Assembly (NCBI RefSeq): GCF_900104055.1
Contig: NZ_FNJQ01000004.1
Coordinates: forward strand, 62,001-126,000
DNA: 64,000 bases
Reading direction: 5' to 3'
From: Pseudoselenomonas ruminantium
GTDB lineage: Bacteria; Bacillota; Negativicutes; Selenomonadales; Selenomonadaceae
Below, one piece after another: positions 26,292 through 34,602 of the stretch; position 1 is the first letter of the stretch, and each line of letters opens with the position of its first letter. The notes under the pieces are model-generated. The model ran no database searches, was not told where the DNA came from, and worked only from the letters and a program-made list of their open reading frames with translations. The translations under genes and the position numbers were made by a program.

Positions 26292-27476
26292 ATGGTCAAC
26301 AACAAAATGTATGAACTTGGCACGAAGAAATCCACGATTCGGACAATCTTTGAATTTGGCCGCAAGCGGGCTGCTGAAGTCGGGGAGGAGAATGTCTATG
26401 ACTTCAGCCTGGGCAATCCCAACGTGCCCACGCCGGATTTTATCAAGGAAGCCGCTGTGGATATACTGACAAATATGGAGCCAGCAGCCATTCATGGCTA
26501 TACGGTAGCACCGGGCAATCCGCAGGTGCGGGAGAAACTGGCGGAGAGCATCAACAGCCGCTTTGGTGTGAACATCGCTGGCAAGAACCTGTTTCTGACC
26601 GCTGGGGCAGCTGCCTCCATCACGATTTGCTTCAAGGCCTTGTCCCAGCCGGAGGATGAATATATTACCTTTGCGCCGTTCTTCCCCGAATACCGTGCTT
26701 TCGTGGAATCTGTCGGTGGCAAATTAGTCGTGGTTCCAGCGCAGCCGGAGGACTGGCAGATTGATTTTGAGGCCTTTGAAAAACTGGTGACCAATCATAC
26801 GAAGGCCGTTATTGTCAATTCCCCGAACAATCCCAGCGGCGCTGTCTATTCCGAGGATACCATAAAGAAACTGGCTGAGATCCTGCGGGTTAAGGAACAG
26901 GAATACCGTCACCCCATTTTCATCATTTCGGATGAGCCTTACCGGGAAATTGCGTTTGAAGGTTATACGGTGCCTTATATCCCGAAATACTATGACAATA
27001 CGCTGGTCTGCTATTCTTACAGTAAATCCTTCTCCCTGCCTGGTGAACGCATTGGCTATATCATGGTGCCGGACAGTGTGGCTGACTTTGGCAAGGTATA
27101 TGGTGCCATTGCCGGTGCTGCCCGCGTGCTCACACATGTGAATGCACCGTCTTTGTGGCAGTTGGTGATTGGTCGTTGTGCAGATAAGCCTTCGGATATC
27201 AGCACTTATGTGAAGAATGGCCAGCTTCTGTATCAGGGGCTCATCGATGCTGGTTTTGAATGCGTCAAACCGCAGGGGGCGTTCTATCTGTTCCCTAAGT
27301 GTCTCGAGGAAGACGATTATGCGTTCTGTGAACGGGCAAAGAAATACGATCTGCTGCTGGTTCCGGGTACGGATTTTGGCTGCCCTGGTTATTTCCGTGC
27401 CGCATACTGCATCAAGACTGAGACCATTAAAAAATCCCTGCCTTTGTTCAAGAAATTGGCAGCAGAATATAAATAA
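26292..27476 (+). CDS. Pyridoxal-phosphate aminotransferase, class I/II
   Basis: Fold-type I PLP enzyme of 394 residues, probably an aspartate- or aromatic-type amino acid aminotransferase. Conserved points are YDFSLGNPNVPTP near the N terminus, NSPNNPSGAVY (about 176-186, Asn of the cofactor site), ISDEPYREI (Asp to the pyridine nitrogen), and YSYSKSFSLPGERIGY with the Schiff-base Lys (about 247). ATG 26292 follows GAGGTAA; an in-frame ATG at 26244 is rejected for lack of a ribosome site. The substrate is not determined by sequence reading. Confidence 0.88.
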   Translation: MVNNKMYELGTKKSTIRTIFEFGRKRAAEVGEENVYDFSLGNPNVPTPDFIKEAAVDILTNMEPAAIHGYTVAPGNPQVREKLAESINSRFGVNIAGKNLFLTAGAAASITICFKALSQPEDEYITFAPFFPEYRAFVESVGGKLVVVPAQPEDWQIDFEAFEKLVTNHTKAVIVNSPNNPSGAVYSEDTIKKLAEILRVKEQEYRHPIFIISDEPYREIAFEGYTVPYIPKYYDNTLVCYSYSKSFSLPGERIGYIMVPDSVADFGKVYGAIAGAARVLTHVNAPSLWQLVIGRCADKPSDISTYVKNGQLLYQGLIDAGFECVKPQGAFYLFPKCLEEDDYAFCERAKKYDLLLVPGTDFGCPGYFRAAYCIKTETIKKSLPLFKKLAAEYK

Positions 27477-27483
27477 GCGATTC

Positions 27484-27525
27484 GGCTCCAACCTGTTGAT
27501 AGGTTGGAGCCAAACTGTTCTTTTC
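27484..27525 (+). terminator. Terminator after the aminotransferase gene
   Basis: The 11-bp arms GGCTCCAACCT/AGGTTGGAGCC with a 6-base loop are followed after 8 bases by TTCTTTT. Confidence 0.8.
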
Positions 27526-27598
27526 GCTAAAATCAGTAGGAATTATCGGTGAAATATGGTATCATATATCTTAGCTTAAATTATCAGGGGGGATTCTC

Positions 27599-27853
27599 AT
27601 GGTAAGTGAAGAAACTATGATGTTTAAAATGGGCAGCGAGGAAAACAAGGCGGAAACGATTATCCGTCAGGCGACTGCTGCCATGGAAGAGAAGGGCTAC
27701 AACCCCGTCAATCAGCTGGTCGGGTATCTTCTGTCCGGCGATCCGGCCTATGTGACCAGCTACAAGGAAGCCCGAAGTCTTATCCGCAAGCTGGAACGTG
27801 ATGAATTGTTGGAGGAACTGGTACGTTCCTATTTGGAGAAACTGAAAAAATGA
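27599..27853 (+). CDS. IreB family regulatory phosphoprotein (UPF0297)
   Basis: Small protein of 84 residues whose Enterococcus homologue IreB is a substrate of the Ser/Thr kinase IreK and affects cephalosporin tolerance. The family core is visible: TMMFKMG near the N terminus (Thr phosphosites in the homologue), [20 protein letters not shown] in the middle, and [25 protein letters not shown] precedes ATG 27599. The stop overlaps the ruvX start (ATGA), which is the conserved arrangement. Confidence 0.92.
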   Translation: MVSEETMMFKMGSEENKAETIIRQATAAMEEKGYNPVNQLVGYLLSGDPAYVTSYKEARSLIRKLERDELLEELVRSYLEKLKK

Positions 27854-28266
27854 AGCGATACATGTCCCTGGATATTGGGGATCGGACGGTGGGTATTGCC
27901 GTCAGTGATTTATTAGGATTGACCGCGCAGGGTGTTGAAACCATCCGCCGGGGAGAGCTCGAAGCAGATCTTAATCGTCTGGACGAACTGATTGCCCAGT
28001 ATGAAGTGGATGAACTGGTTTCGGGCTATCCGAAGAATATGAATGGCACGGAAGGCGAGCGCTGTCAGATTGTCAAGGATTTTATGGCCGAGGTCAGCAA
28101 GCGCCATCCGGATCTGCCGGTGCATTTCTGGGATGAGCGGCTGTCGACGGTAGCGGCCACCCGCTCCCTGATTGAAGCCGATGTGTCCCGCAAGAAGCGG
28201 CGCAAGGTCATCGACAAGATGGCGGCTGTATTTATCCTGCAAGGCTGGCTTGACAGTCTTCATTGA
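27850..28266 (+). CDS. ruvX: Putative pre-16S rRNA nuclease / Holliday-junction resolvase-like YqgF (RuvX)
   Basis: RNase H-fold protein of 138 residues, implicated in trimming the 16S rRNA 5' end. It starts with [16 protein letters not shown], the Asp-containing first strand, and has [11 protein letters not shown] and the conserved [14 protein letters not shown]. The C-terminal [21 protein letters not shown] completes the active site. It is translationally coupled to the gene before it. Confidence 0.93.
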   Translation: MKRYMSLDIGDRTVGIAVSDLLGLTAQGVETIRRGELEADLNRLDELIAQYEVDELVSGYPKNMNGTEGERCQIVKDFMAEVSKRHPDLPVHFWDERLSTVAATRSLIEADVSRKKRRKVIDKMAAVFILQGWLDSLH

Positions 28267-28311
28267 GATAGGATAAAATAAATTATTGATAAAATTCAAG
28301 AGGTGAAGAAA

Positions 28312-28641
28312 ATGGCACATAAAGAAGATATGCAGGATGAAGAGGGCGTAGTTGTTGTCATGACTGATGAGGAAGGCAACGAATACTATTACGAGGAAGA
28401 GATGATCATTCCCGTAGGCGACGATAAGTATGCACTGCTGATTGGCATCCATAACGATGAAGATGGTCATGACCACTGCGGTTGCGGCTGTGGCTGCGAA
28501 GATGAGGAAGAAGATGTCATCATCGCAAAAATCGTCAAAGGCGAAGATGGCGAAGACGAGTATGTTGAGCCTACCGATGAGGAATTCGAGGCGGTACAGA
28601 AAGCCTACGATGCTCTGGTTGAGGAATCCGAACAGGAGTAA
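28312..28641 (+). CDS. DUF1292 family protein with a His/Cys cluster
   Basis: Acidic protein of 109 residues. The DUF1292 core (VVVMTDEEGNEYYYEEEMII and the closing EEFEAVQKAYDALVEE) is as in Bacillus YrzB. In the middle (about residues 53-61) lies DHCGCGCGCED, a run of alternating Cys and Gly after His, which suggests metal binding. ATG 28312 follows AAGAGGTG; the GTG at 28303 lies inside that site. Function unknown. The position between ruvX and mltG is conserved in Firmicutes. Confidence 0.85.
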   Translation: MAHKEDMQDEEGVVVVMTDEEGNEYYYEEEMIIPVGDDKYALLIGIHNDEDGHDHCGCGCGCEDEEEDVIIAKIVKGEDGEDEYVEPTDEEFEAVQKAYDALVEESEQE

Positions 28642-28652
28642 ATAGGTTGAAG

Positions 28653-28683
28653 CTGCCATTCAGTTTACGGATGGCAGTTTTTT
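28653..28683 (+). terminator. Terminator after the DUF1292 gene
   Basis: CTGCCAT/ATGGCAG with an 11-base loop and TTTTTTAA. Confidence 0.85.
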
Positions 28684-28717
28684 AATTGGCAAAAAGATAT
28701 GACGGGGAGATGTTGGT

Positions 28718-29851
28718 GTGGGGGATTTGCTTTCCAAGATAGGAGAGTTCAAGGACAAACTGGGTAAATGGCTGAGTGGTGAGGATGTGTCACTGGGAAA
28801 CATCCATGATGGGCTCAAAGGCAGCAAGTCATGGATCAAATCCCTGACCTGGAAACATTGGGCGGCGGCTGCCATTTCGTTTATGCTGGTGATTGCCCTG
28901 ATGACGGCGGCTTTTTTAGGCATGGATGATAAAGCTGCCCCAAAGGATCTGGATCCCAATCAGACGATTTTCGTATCGGTGAAACAGGGCATGAGCGCCA
29001 GCGATATTGGCGATGAATTGGTCAAGCATGGTGTCATTACCAATAAGAAGACCTTTTGGCTGAAGGTCAAGAAAAGTGATGCGGCCGACAAGTTCAAGTC
29101 CGGGACCTATGCATTCAAGCCTAATACGCCGCCGGAGGAAATCATCGCCAAACTGGTAGCCGGGGAAACAACCCAGGTGAAGTTCACCATTCCGGAAGGT
29201 TTTGGCGTCAAGGAAATCGCCAAGCGGCTCAGCGATGAAGGTCTGGTCGATGAGGATGAGTTCCTGCGCAAGGCCAAGGATTTTGCACCCTATAGCTATA
29301 TCAAGCGGGATAAGGACATCCGTTATGCTTGCGAGGGATTCCTGTTTCCCGATACTTATTTGCTCCATGAAGATCCGTCTGTCGATGGCATCCTGAAGAT
29401 GATGGCTGAGGATATGGATAACCGCTTGACGCCGAAAATGCGGCAGCGGGCGGCAGAGCTCAATCTGTCCATCCATGAACTGATCACGATGGCTTCGTTG
29501 GTGGAAAAAGAAGCCATGTATGCTGAGGACCGGCCCATTATCGCGCAGGTATTCTTCAAACGTCTGCAGATTGGTATGCCCCTGCAGACGGACACAACGA
29601 TTCAGTATCTCCTTGATGCACCCAAAGAAGATGTGAGCATCAAGGACACGAAGATTGAATCCCCTTATAATACCTATCAGATAAAGGGACTGCCCCCAGG
29701 GCCAGTGGCCAGCCCGGGCATGGCGGCTATCGAAGCCGTGCTTTACCCGGCTGATACGGACTATCTCTATTTCGTAGCAGACCGTCAGGGACATAATCAT
29801 TATTCAAAGACGTACGCAGAACACCAAAAAATAGTAGATGAAGTAAGATAA
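28718..29851 (+). CDS. mltG: Endolytic murein transglycosylase MltG
   Basis: Inner-membrane lytic transglycosylase thought to end growing glycan strands. The protein has 377 residues. The cytoplasmic N-terminal segment (about 1-48) is longer than in E. coli, followed by one membrane helix (AAAISFMLVIALMTAAFLG, about 50-68), a LysM-like region, and the YceG domain. The catalytic Glu is in ASLVEKEA (about 267). PYNTYQIKGLPPGPVASPG is the family C-terminal block. GTG 28718 is chosen because GGGGAG lies 8 bases upstream. Confidence 0.93.
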   Translation: MGDLLSKIGEFKDKLGKWLSGEDVSLGNIHDGLKGSKSWIKSLTWKHWAAAAISFMLVIALMTAAFLGMDDKAAPKDLDPNQTIFVSVKQGMSASDIGDELVKHGVITNKKTFWLKVKKSDAADKFKSGTYAFKPNTPPEEIIAKLVAGETTQVKFTIPEGFGVKEIAKRLSDEGLVDEDEFLRKAKDFAPYSYIKRDKDIRYACEGFLFPDTYLLHEDPSVDGILKMMAEDMDNRLTPKMRQRAAELNLSIHELITMASLVEKEAMYAEDRPIIAQVFFKRLQIGMPLQTDTTIQYLLDAPKEDVSIKDTKIESPYNTYQIKGLPPGPVASPGMAAIEAVLYPADTDYLYFVADRQGHNHYSKTYAEHQKIVDEVR

Positions 29852-29892
29852 GCCTTCCCCTTGAGGGGAAGGTGTCAGTCCTTGGACTGACA
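29851..29892 (+). terminator. Two tandem hairpins between mltG and trmR
   Basis: CCTTCCCC/GGGGAAGG (29853-29872, the dispersed terminator type) is followed without gap by TGTCAGTCC/GGACTGACA (29873-29892). There is no T run, so this is more likely an mRNA processing or attenuation element than a terminator. Confidence 0.5.
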
Positions 29893-29910
29893 GATGAGGT
29901 GGAAGGATTT

Positions 29911-30504
29911 TTGGAAACTTTATTACGGGAGATGGAGGACTTCGCCGCCCTTCATCATGTTCCCATCATCAATGAGCGCGGGCGGCAGGCCTTCCTGCAG
30001 GTGGTGCAGAAAGCACAGCCGCACCGTGTACTCGAAATCGGCACGGCCATTGGCTATTCCAGTCTCTTGCTGGCCATGAATGGTGCCGAGGATATTGCTA
30101 TCACGACATTGGAGCTGAGTGACGAACGAATCAGGACGGCACAAGGCTATATTGACCGGTCAGCTTATGCTGACCGGATTCGCATTATCGGCGGTGATGC
30201 GGCAGAAAATCTGACCAAACTCCAGTTGACCGGTCAAAAATTTGACTTTGTCTTCATTGACGCGGCCAAAGGTCAGTATGTGGACTATTTCCACAAGATA
30301 CAGCCCATGCTGACGGATAACGCCACGATACTGGCGGACAATGTCCTGTTTCGGGGCTATGTCAAGGGCGATGTGCCCACGCCGCGGCGCTTCAAGACGA
30401 TTGTCAAACGGCTGCGGGAATATATCGGGTTGGTCAGCCAGCCGCCCTATGTAACGGAAATATTGGAAAACGGCGATGGTCTCGCCGTAACGAGGAGAGT
30501 TTGA
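29911..30504 (+). CDS. trmR: O-methyltransferase, TrmR-like (tRNA 5-hydroxyuridine methyltransferase)
   Basis: SAM-dependent methyltransferase of class I. In Bacillus, the homologue at this locus, YrrM/TrmR, methylates 5-hydroxyuridine at tRNA position 34 to methoxyuridine. SAM motif I is VLEIGTAIGYSSLLLA; FDFVFIDAAKGQYVDYF holds the metal-binding Asp; ADNVLFRGYV follows. TTG 29911 (197 residues) is preferred since GGAAGGA precedes it. A GTG at 29872 (210 residues) would start inside a hairpin. The U32 gene directly downstream makes the hydroxyuridine substrate, which supports the assignment. Confidence 0.82.
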   Translation: METLLREMEDFAALHHVPIINERGRQAFLQVVQKAQPHRVLEIGTAIGYSSLLLAMNGAEDIAITTLELSDERIRTAQGYIDRSAYADRIRIIGGDAAENLTKLQLTGQKFDFVFIDAAKGQYVDYFHKIQPMLTDNATILADNVLFRGYVKGDVPTPRRFKTIVKRLREYIGLVSQPPYVTEILENGDGLAVTRRV

Positions 30505-31737
30505 ATGTTGAAGAAACCTGAACTCCTTGCGCCGGCAGGGAATCTGGAAAAGATGAAGATGGCGGTGCTCTATGGTGCCGATGCGGTTTATCTGGGCGGC
30601 AAGGCCTTTGGCTTGCGGGCCTTTGGCGGCAATTTCACCTATGAGGAACTGAAGGAAGCCGTGGATTTTGCCCATGTCCGCGGCAAGAAAGTCTATGTGA
30701 CGGTCAATATCTTCCCGCATAACGGCGATATTGGGAAACTGCCGGATTATCTGCGTTATCTGCAGGAAATCCAGGTGGATGCCCTGCTCGTAGCGGATTT
30801 GGGCGTGTTTACCATGTGCCGCAAGCTGATTCCGGATATGGAACTCCATATCAGCACGCAGGCCAATAACACCAACTGGGCGACAGTCAATGCCTGGAAG
30901 GACCTCGGTGCCAAGCGCGTGGTGCTGGCGCGGGAAATGAGTCTCAATGAGATTCGCGAGATTCGCGAAAAATGCGATGTAGACCTGGAAATGTTCATGC
31001 ATGGGGCCATGTGCATATCTTATTCGGGGCGCTGCCTGCTGTCCAATTACTTCACAGGCCGTGACTCCAACCGGGGCAGTTGTGCCCAGTCCTGCCGCTG
31101 GAAGTATGCGCTCGTGGAAGAAACGAGACCGGGCAAGTATTTCCCGATTGAGGAGGACGAGCGGGGCACCTATATCATGAACTCCAAAGATATGTGCCTG
31201 ATGCCGCATATCCAGGACGTGATTGAAAGCGGCGTGGACAGTCTCAAGATTGAAGGCCGCATGAAGAGCGTGCACTATGCCGCCAGCGTGACCAAGGCTT
31301 ACCGTCTGGCCATCGACAGCTACTTTGCCGATCCGGAGCATTTCACGGTCCAGCAGGAATGGATGGACGAACTCGAAAAGGTTTCCCATCGGGCGTACAC
31401 AACAGGTTTCTACTACCATCAGCCGGATGCGGATGATCAGATCTACGGCAAGACTTCTTATGACCAGACCTCAGATTTCGTGGGGCTCGTGCGTTCCTAT
31501 GATCCGGCAACGGGGTATGCGGTGGTCGAACAGCGCAACAATATGAAAGTGGGCCAGGAAATCGAAGTATTCCAGCCCACGGGGCCGCTCTACCGGCAGA
31601 AGATTACCTCGATGATTGACAACGAGACCAATGAGGAAATCTCTGTGGCCCCGCACCCCCAGCAGATTATCCGCATGAAGATGGAACAGCCGGTGGAAGA
31701 ATACACGATTTTGCGGCGGGATATTGTAAATAAATAG
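30505..31737 (+). CDS. U32 family protein, tRNA hydroxylation protein TrhP-like
   Basis: Member of peptidase family U32, now known in several bacteria to introduce the 5-hydroxyl of tRNA uridine 34 using prephenate, with an iron-sulfur cluster. The protein has 410 residues and starts KPELLAPAGNLEKMKMAVLY. The hallmark block MFMHGAMCISYSGRCLLSNY (about 173-192) precedes NRGSCAQSCRWKYAL, which together hold the cluster cysteines. SLKIEGRMKS follows. The gene starts 1 base after trmR. Bacillus has two adjacent paralogues here (yrrN, yrrO); this window has one. Confidence 0.87.
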   Translation: MLKKPELLAPAGNLEKMKMAVLYGADAVYLGGKAFGLRAFGGNFTYEELKEAVDFAHVRGKKVYVTVNIFPHNGDIGKLPDYLRYLQEIQVDALLVADLGVFTMCRKLIPDMELHISTQANNTNWATVNAWKDLGAKRVVLAREMSLNEIREIREKCDVDLEMFMHGAMCISYSGRCLLSNYFTGRDSNRGSCAQSCRWKYALVEETRPGKYFPIEEDERGTYIMNSKDMCLMPHIQDVIESGVDSLKIEGRMKSVHYAASVTKAYRLAIDSYFADPEHFTVQQEWMDELEKVSHRAYTTGFYYHQPDADDQIYGKTSYDQTSDFVGLVRSYDPATGYAVVEQRNNMKVGQEIEVFQPTGPLYRQKITSMIDNETNEEISVAPHPQQIIRMKMEQPVEEYTILRRDIVNK

Positions 31738-31744
31738 GCTTTTG

Positions 31745-31773
31745 TTTACAAATGTTGATGGAAATAGTACAAT
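31745..31773 (+). promoter_or_regulatory. Promoter of acylphosphatase-aroQ
   Basis: TTTACA, 17-bp spacer, TACAAT; predicted start near 31780. Confidence 0.85.
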
Positions 31774-31818
31774 ATAAGCTGTAATTTGTAATATCGCATT
31801 TTGAGGAGGGTAATTATC

Positions 31819-32100
31819 ATGGCAGATTTGGTTCGTTATTTTGGCACGGCAACAGGCAGAGTGCAGGGCGTGGGTTTCCGCATGTTTGTGCAGCAGAATG
31901 CTTTGGAACTGGGCATCACGGGCTGGGTGAAGAATATGGACGATGGCACGGTGACCATGGAAGTGCAGGGCACCCAGGAGGCCATTGACCGGCTCGAAGC
32001 CATTATCCGCGAGGGCAATTACTTTATCAAGGTGCAGAGCTTCGGGCTGGAAGTCCGGGATGTGATTGCCATGGAACGGCGTTTTGACATTCGTTACTGA
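31819..32100 (+). CDS. acyP: Acylphosphatase
   Basis: Small cytosolic enzyme that hydrolyses acyl phosphates. The protein has 93 residues. The catalytic signature is [16 protein letters not shown] (Arg in GFR) and the second signature is [17 protein letters not shown] (Asn in KNM). ATG 31819 follows GAGGAGGG. It is co-transcribed with aroQ 11 bases downstream. A similar fold forms the N terminus of HypF in this window. Confidence 0.95.
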   Translation: MADLVRYFGTATGRVQGVGFRMFVQQNALELGITGWVKNMDDGTVTMEVQGTQEAIDRLEAIIREGNYFIKVQSFGLEVRDVIAMERRFDIRY

Positions 32101-32111
32101 GGAGGCTGTGC

Positions 32112-32549
32112 ATGCGCAAGGTTTTGGTTTTAAATGGTCCGAATCTCAATCTGCTGGGCACCCGTGAGCCGGAGATTTACGGCAGCACTACGCTAAAGGA
32201 CATTGAGGAAATGCTGCAGAAACGGGGCAAAGAAGCTGGCATTGAGGTGGATTGCTTCCAGTCCAATCATGAGGGTGTGCTCGTGGATAAGATCCAGGCG
32301 GCCCGGGGTGTGTATGATTACATCATCTTCAATGCGGCGGCGTTTACGCATTACAGCATAGCCCTGCGGGATGCGATTGCGGCGGTGGAAGTGCCTCTGA
32401 TTGAGGTGCATATCTCCAATATCCATAAGCGGGAGGAGTTCCGGCATAATTCAGTGTTGGCGCCTGTGGCGATGGGGCAGATATGCGGACTTGGGGTTGA
32501 GAGCTACCTGGCAGCTCTCGAGGCCATTATTTACAAGTTAAAAAGCTAA
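32112..32549 (+). CDS. aroQ: 3-dehydroquinate dehydratase, type II
   Basis: Third step of the shikimate pathway, as a dodecamer. The protein has 145 residues. It starts [21 protein letters not shown], shortened here to its core [17 protein letters not shown] (Arg and Tyr of the active site). It has [29 protein letters not shown], and [22 protein letters not shown] precedes ATG. Confidence 0.96.
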   Translation: MRKVLVLNGPNLNLLGTREPEIYGSTTLKDIEEMLQKRGKEAGIEVDCFQSNHEGVLVDKIQAARGVYDYIIFNAAAFTHYSIALRDAIAAVEVPLIEVHISNIHKREEFRHNSVLAPVAMGQICGLGVESYLAALEAIIYKLKS

Positions 32550-32551
32550 AT

Positions 32552-32647
32552 GTACTTTTCTTTGGTGCAAAGAAAAGTACCAAAAGAAACTGCGACCTGA
32601 AATCCCATCCGGGGATTTACGGTCGCGAGCGCCCGTCCTTGGGCGCT
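32552..32647. repeat. Triple-hairpin intergenic element
   Basis: Three stems stand in a row. Stem 1: GTACTTTTCTTT/AAAGAAAAGTAC with a 5-base loop (32552-32580). Stem 2: GCGACC..AAATCCC/GGGATTT..GGTCGC (32592-32626). Stem 3: AGCGCCC/GGGCGCT (32628-32647). There is no T run after the last. It fills the aroQ-pepQ gap and has the look of a dispersed repeat; only one copy is in this window. Confidence 0.6.
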
Positions 32648-32683
32648 AGGATTTGCAGTATTTTTATAGGAGTTGACCCAGTT

Positions 32684-33763
32684 ATGAAAGACAGTCGGTT
32701 ACAGGCATTGCGTGCTTTGCTAAATGAAAAAGGTTTGGATGCAGTTATCATTACGAAATATGTGAATTTGCATTATTTCAGCGGGTTCCGTGGTGATGAT
32801 ACTACATTGGTAATTGGCAAGAATGATGCGATGCTGATTACGGACAGCCGGTATACGGAGCAGGCTGGGCAGCAGGCGCCGTTGTTTGAGATTGTGGAGC
32901 AGAAGGATGGTCTGCTCTCTAAGACGGCGGAGTGCGTGAAGAAGATTGGCGCGAAGAAGGTCGGGTTTGAGGGCAATGCCCTGATCTATGACTATTATGA
33001 AAAGCTCGGTGAGCTTTTGGATGGCTGTGAGTTCAAGACGCCGCTCAAGCTGGATACCCTGCGCCAGATTAAGGATGCGGAGGAGATTGCCAATATCCGT
33101 AAGGCCTGTGAGATTGTGGATATTGCCTTTGCCGATATGCTGACCTATATCCGTCCGGGCATGACGGAGGTGCAGGCAGCGGCGCATCTGGAAAACTGCA
33201 TGCGGGAGAATGGTTCGGAAGGGCCGTCCTTCACGACCATCATGGCTTCCGGCGTGCGTGGCAGTCTGCCGCATGGTATCGCTACGGACAAGGTCATCAA
33301 TGAGGGCGAATTCCTGACCATGGACTTCGGTGCGTTCTTTGGCGGCTATGCTTCGGATATCACGCGTACCATCTGCATCGGCAAGGCCGATGAGAAACAG
33401 CGCAAGATCTACAAGGCCGTACTGGAATCCCAGCTGCTGGGCCTCAATAAGATCAAGCCGGGCGTGTCCGGCAAGTCCGTCCATGAAGCGGTGCGGGCTA
33501 ATCTGGAAAAATACGACCTTGCGCAGTATTTCGGTCATGGCCTGGGCCATAGCTTAGGTCTGGAAATCCATGAGGAACCGCGCCTGTCACCGAAGAGCAC
33601 CTGTGAGGCTCTGCAGCCAGGCATGCTTGTGACGGATGAACCGGGTGTATATCTGCCGGGCTGGGGCGGTCTGCGTATCGAAGATACGGTTTTGGTGACG
33701 GAAACAGGCTGCGAGCCTTTGACCAAAGCACCGAAGGAACTGATTGAGGTAGGTGTGCGCTGA
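32684..33763 (+). CDS. M24 family Xaa-Pro peptidase (aminopeptidase P / prolidase type)
   Basis: Metallopeptidase that cleaves next to proline, 359 residues. The N-terminal creatinase-like domain (about 1-130) contains YFSGFRGDDTTLVI. The pita-bread domain has the dinuclear-metal ligands in DFGAFFGGYASDITRT (two Asp), GHGLGHSLGLEIHE (His), TDEPGVYLPGWGG (Glu) and RIEDTVLVT (Glu). ATG 32684 is the only start that gives the normal N terminus; its AGGAG lies 10 bases upstream. The stop overlaps the next start (TGATG). Confidence 0.93.
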   Translation: MKDSRLQALRALLNEKGLDAVIITKYVNLHYFSGFRGDDTTLVIGKNDAMLITDSRYTEQAGQQAPLFEIVEQKDGLLSKTAECVKKIGAKKVGFEGNALIYDYYEKLGELLDGCEFKTPLKLDTLRQIKDAEEIANIRKACEIVDIAFADMLTYIRPGMTEVQAAAHLENCMRENGSEGPSFTTIMASGVRGSLPHGIATDKVINEGEFLTMDFGAFFGGYASDITRTICIGKADEKQRKIYKAVLESQLLGLNKIKPGVSGKSVHEAVRANLEKYDLAQYFGHGLGHSLGLEIHEEPRLSPKSTCEALQPGMLVTDEPGVYLPGWGGLRIEDTVLVTETGCEPLTKAPKELIEVGVR

Positions 33764-34464
33764 TGAAGATTTTTCGTTTGCTGACCGCAGCTATGTTGGT
33801 CGTGGCGCTTTGCTCTGCTACCGCTTTGGCTGCCGAGGAATTGCCGGTCCTGTCGGTGGATGGCCGGGGAAGCGCGTCGATTGCGCCGGATCAGGCGGTC
33901 CTGGTTGTGGGCGTTACATCCCATGCTCATAGTGCCAATCAGGCGCAGGCAGAAAATGCCCAAAAGTCAGCCGCTATCGTGCAGGCGTTGAAGCAGTTGG
34001 GCGTTGCCGGTAATGATATTAAAAGCCAGAATTTTTCCTTCCGCCCGGACTATCGGACCGATGAAAAGCACCGCAATGAGATAACGGGCTATACGGCGAA
34101 TCATGCGTTGCAGATCAAGGTCCGGGATATTGCCAAGGCAGGGAAAATCGTGGATGCTGCCCTGCAGGCAGGTGCTAATGAGGTGAACTCCCTGCGCTTT
34201 TCCGTCAGCAACCAGGAACAGGTGCGGCGGGAGGCTTTGAATAAGGCCATTGCCGATGCCCGCAGCAAGGCGAATATCATCGCCAGCGGCTTAGGGCGGC
34301 AGATTGTCGGCATCAAGACCGTGGCGGAAAGCACCGGTTATATCGAGGCTCGTTCTTATAACGGGGATATGTTGATGGCTTCCAAAGCCGCGGCAACGAA
34401 CATCGAACCGGGCATGATTTCCCTAGATGCAAATGTGCATATTGAGTATCTTTTAAGCAAGTGA
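33763..34464 (+). CDS. SIMPL (DUF541) domain periplasmic protein
   Basis: Exported protein of 233 residues. A signal peptide (MKIFRLLTAAMLVVALC, cut near ALAAEE) is followed by a SIMPL domain covering the rest: LSVDGRGSASIAPDQAVLVV, then GYTANHALQIKVRD and DARSKANIIASGLG. Members of this family stabilise envelope or kinase signalling complexes in some species; no partner is evident here. It is translationally coupled to the upstream peptidase. Confidence 0.88.
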   Translation: MKIFRLLTAAMLVVALCSATALAAEELPVLSVDGRGSASIAPDQAVLVVGVTSHAHSANQAQAENAQKSAAIVQALKQLGVAGNDIKSQNFSFRPDYRTDEKHRNEITGYTANHALQIKVRDIAKAGKIVDAALQAGANEVNSLRFSVSNQEQVRREALNKAIADARSKANIIASGLGRQIVGIKTVAESTGYIEARSYNGDMLMASKAAATNIEPGMISLDANVHIEYLLSK

Positions 34465-34602
34465 TTTTTTATCAGCCTCTTTCGTGACCAATATCAATGG
34501 CCAGAGAAGGGGCTGTTTTCTGTTTATCACGAATAATTTTATGCCGGCGGCAGGAAAAATGCGGGCGAGGAGAGAAATTTCGCAGGTATGGGAGGTGGCT
34601 TT

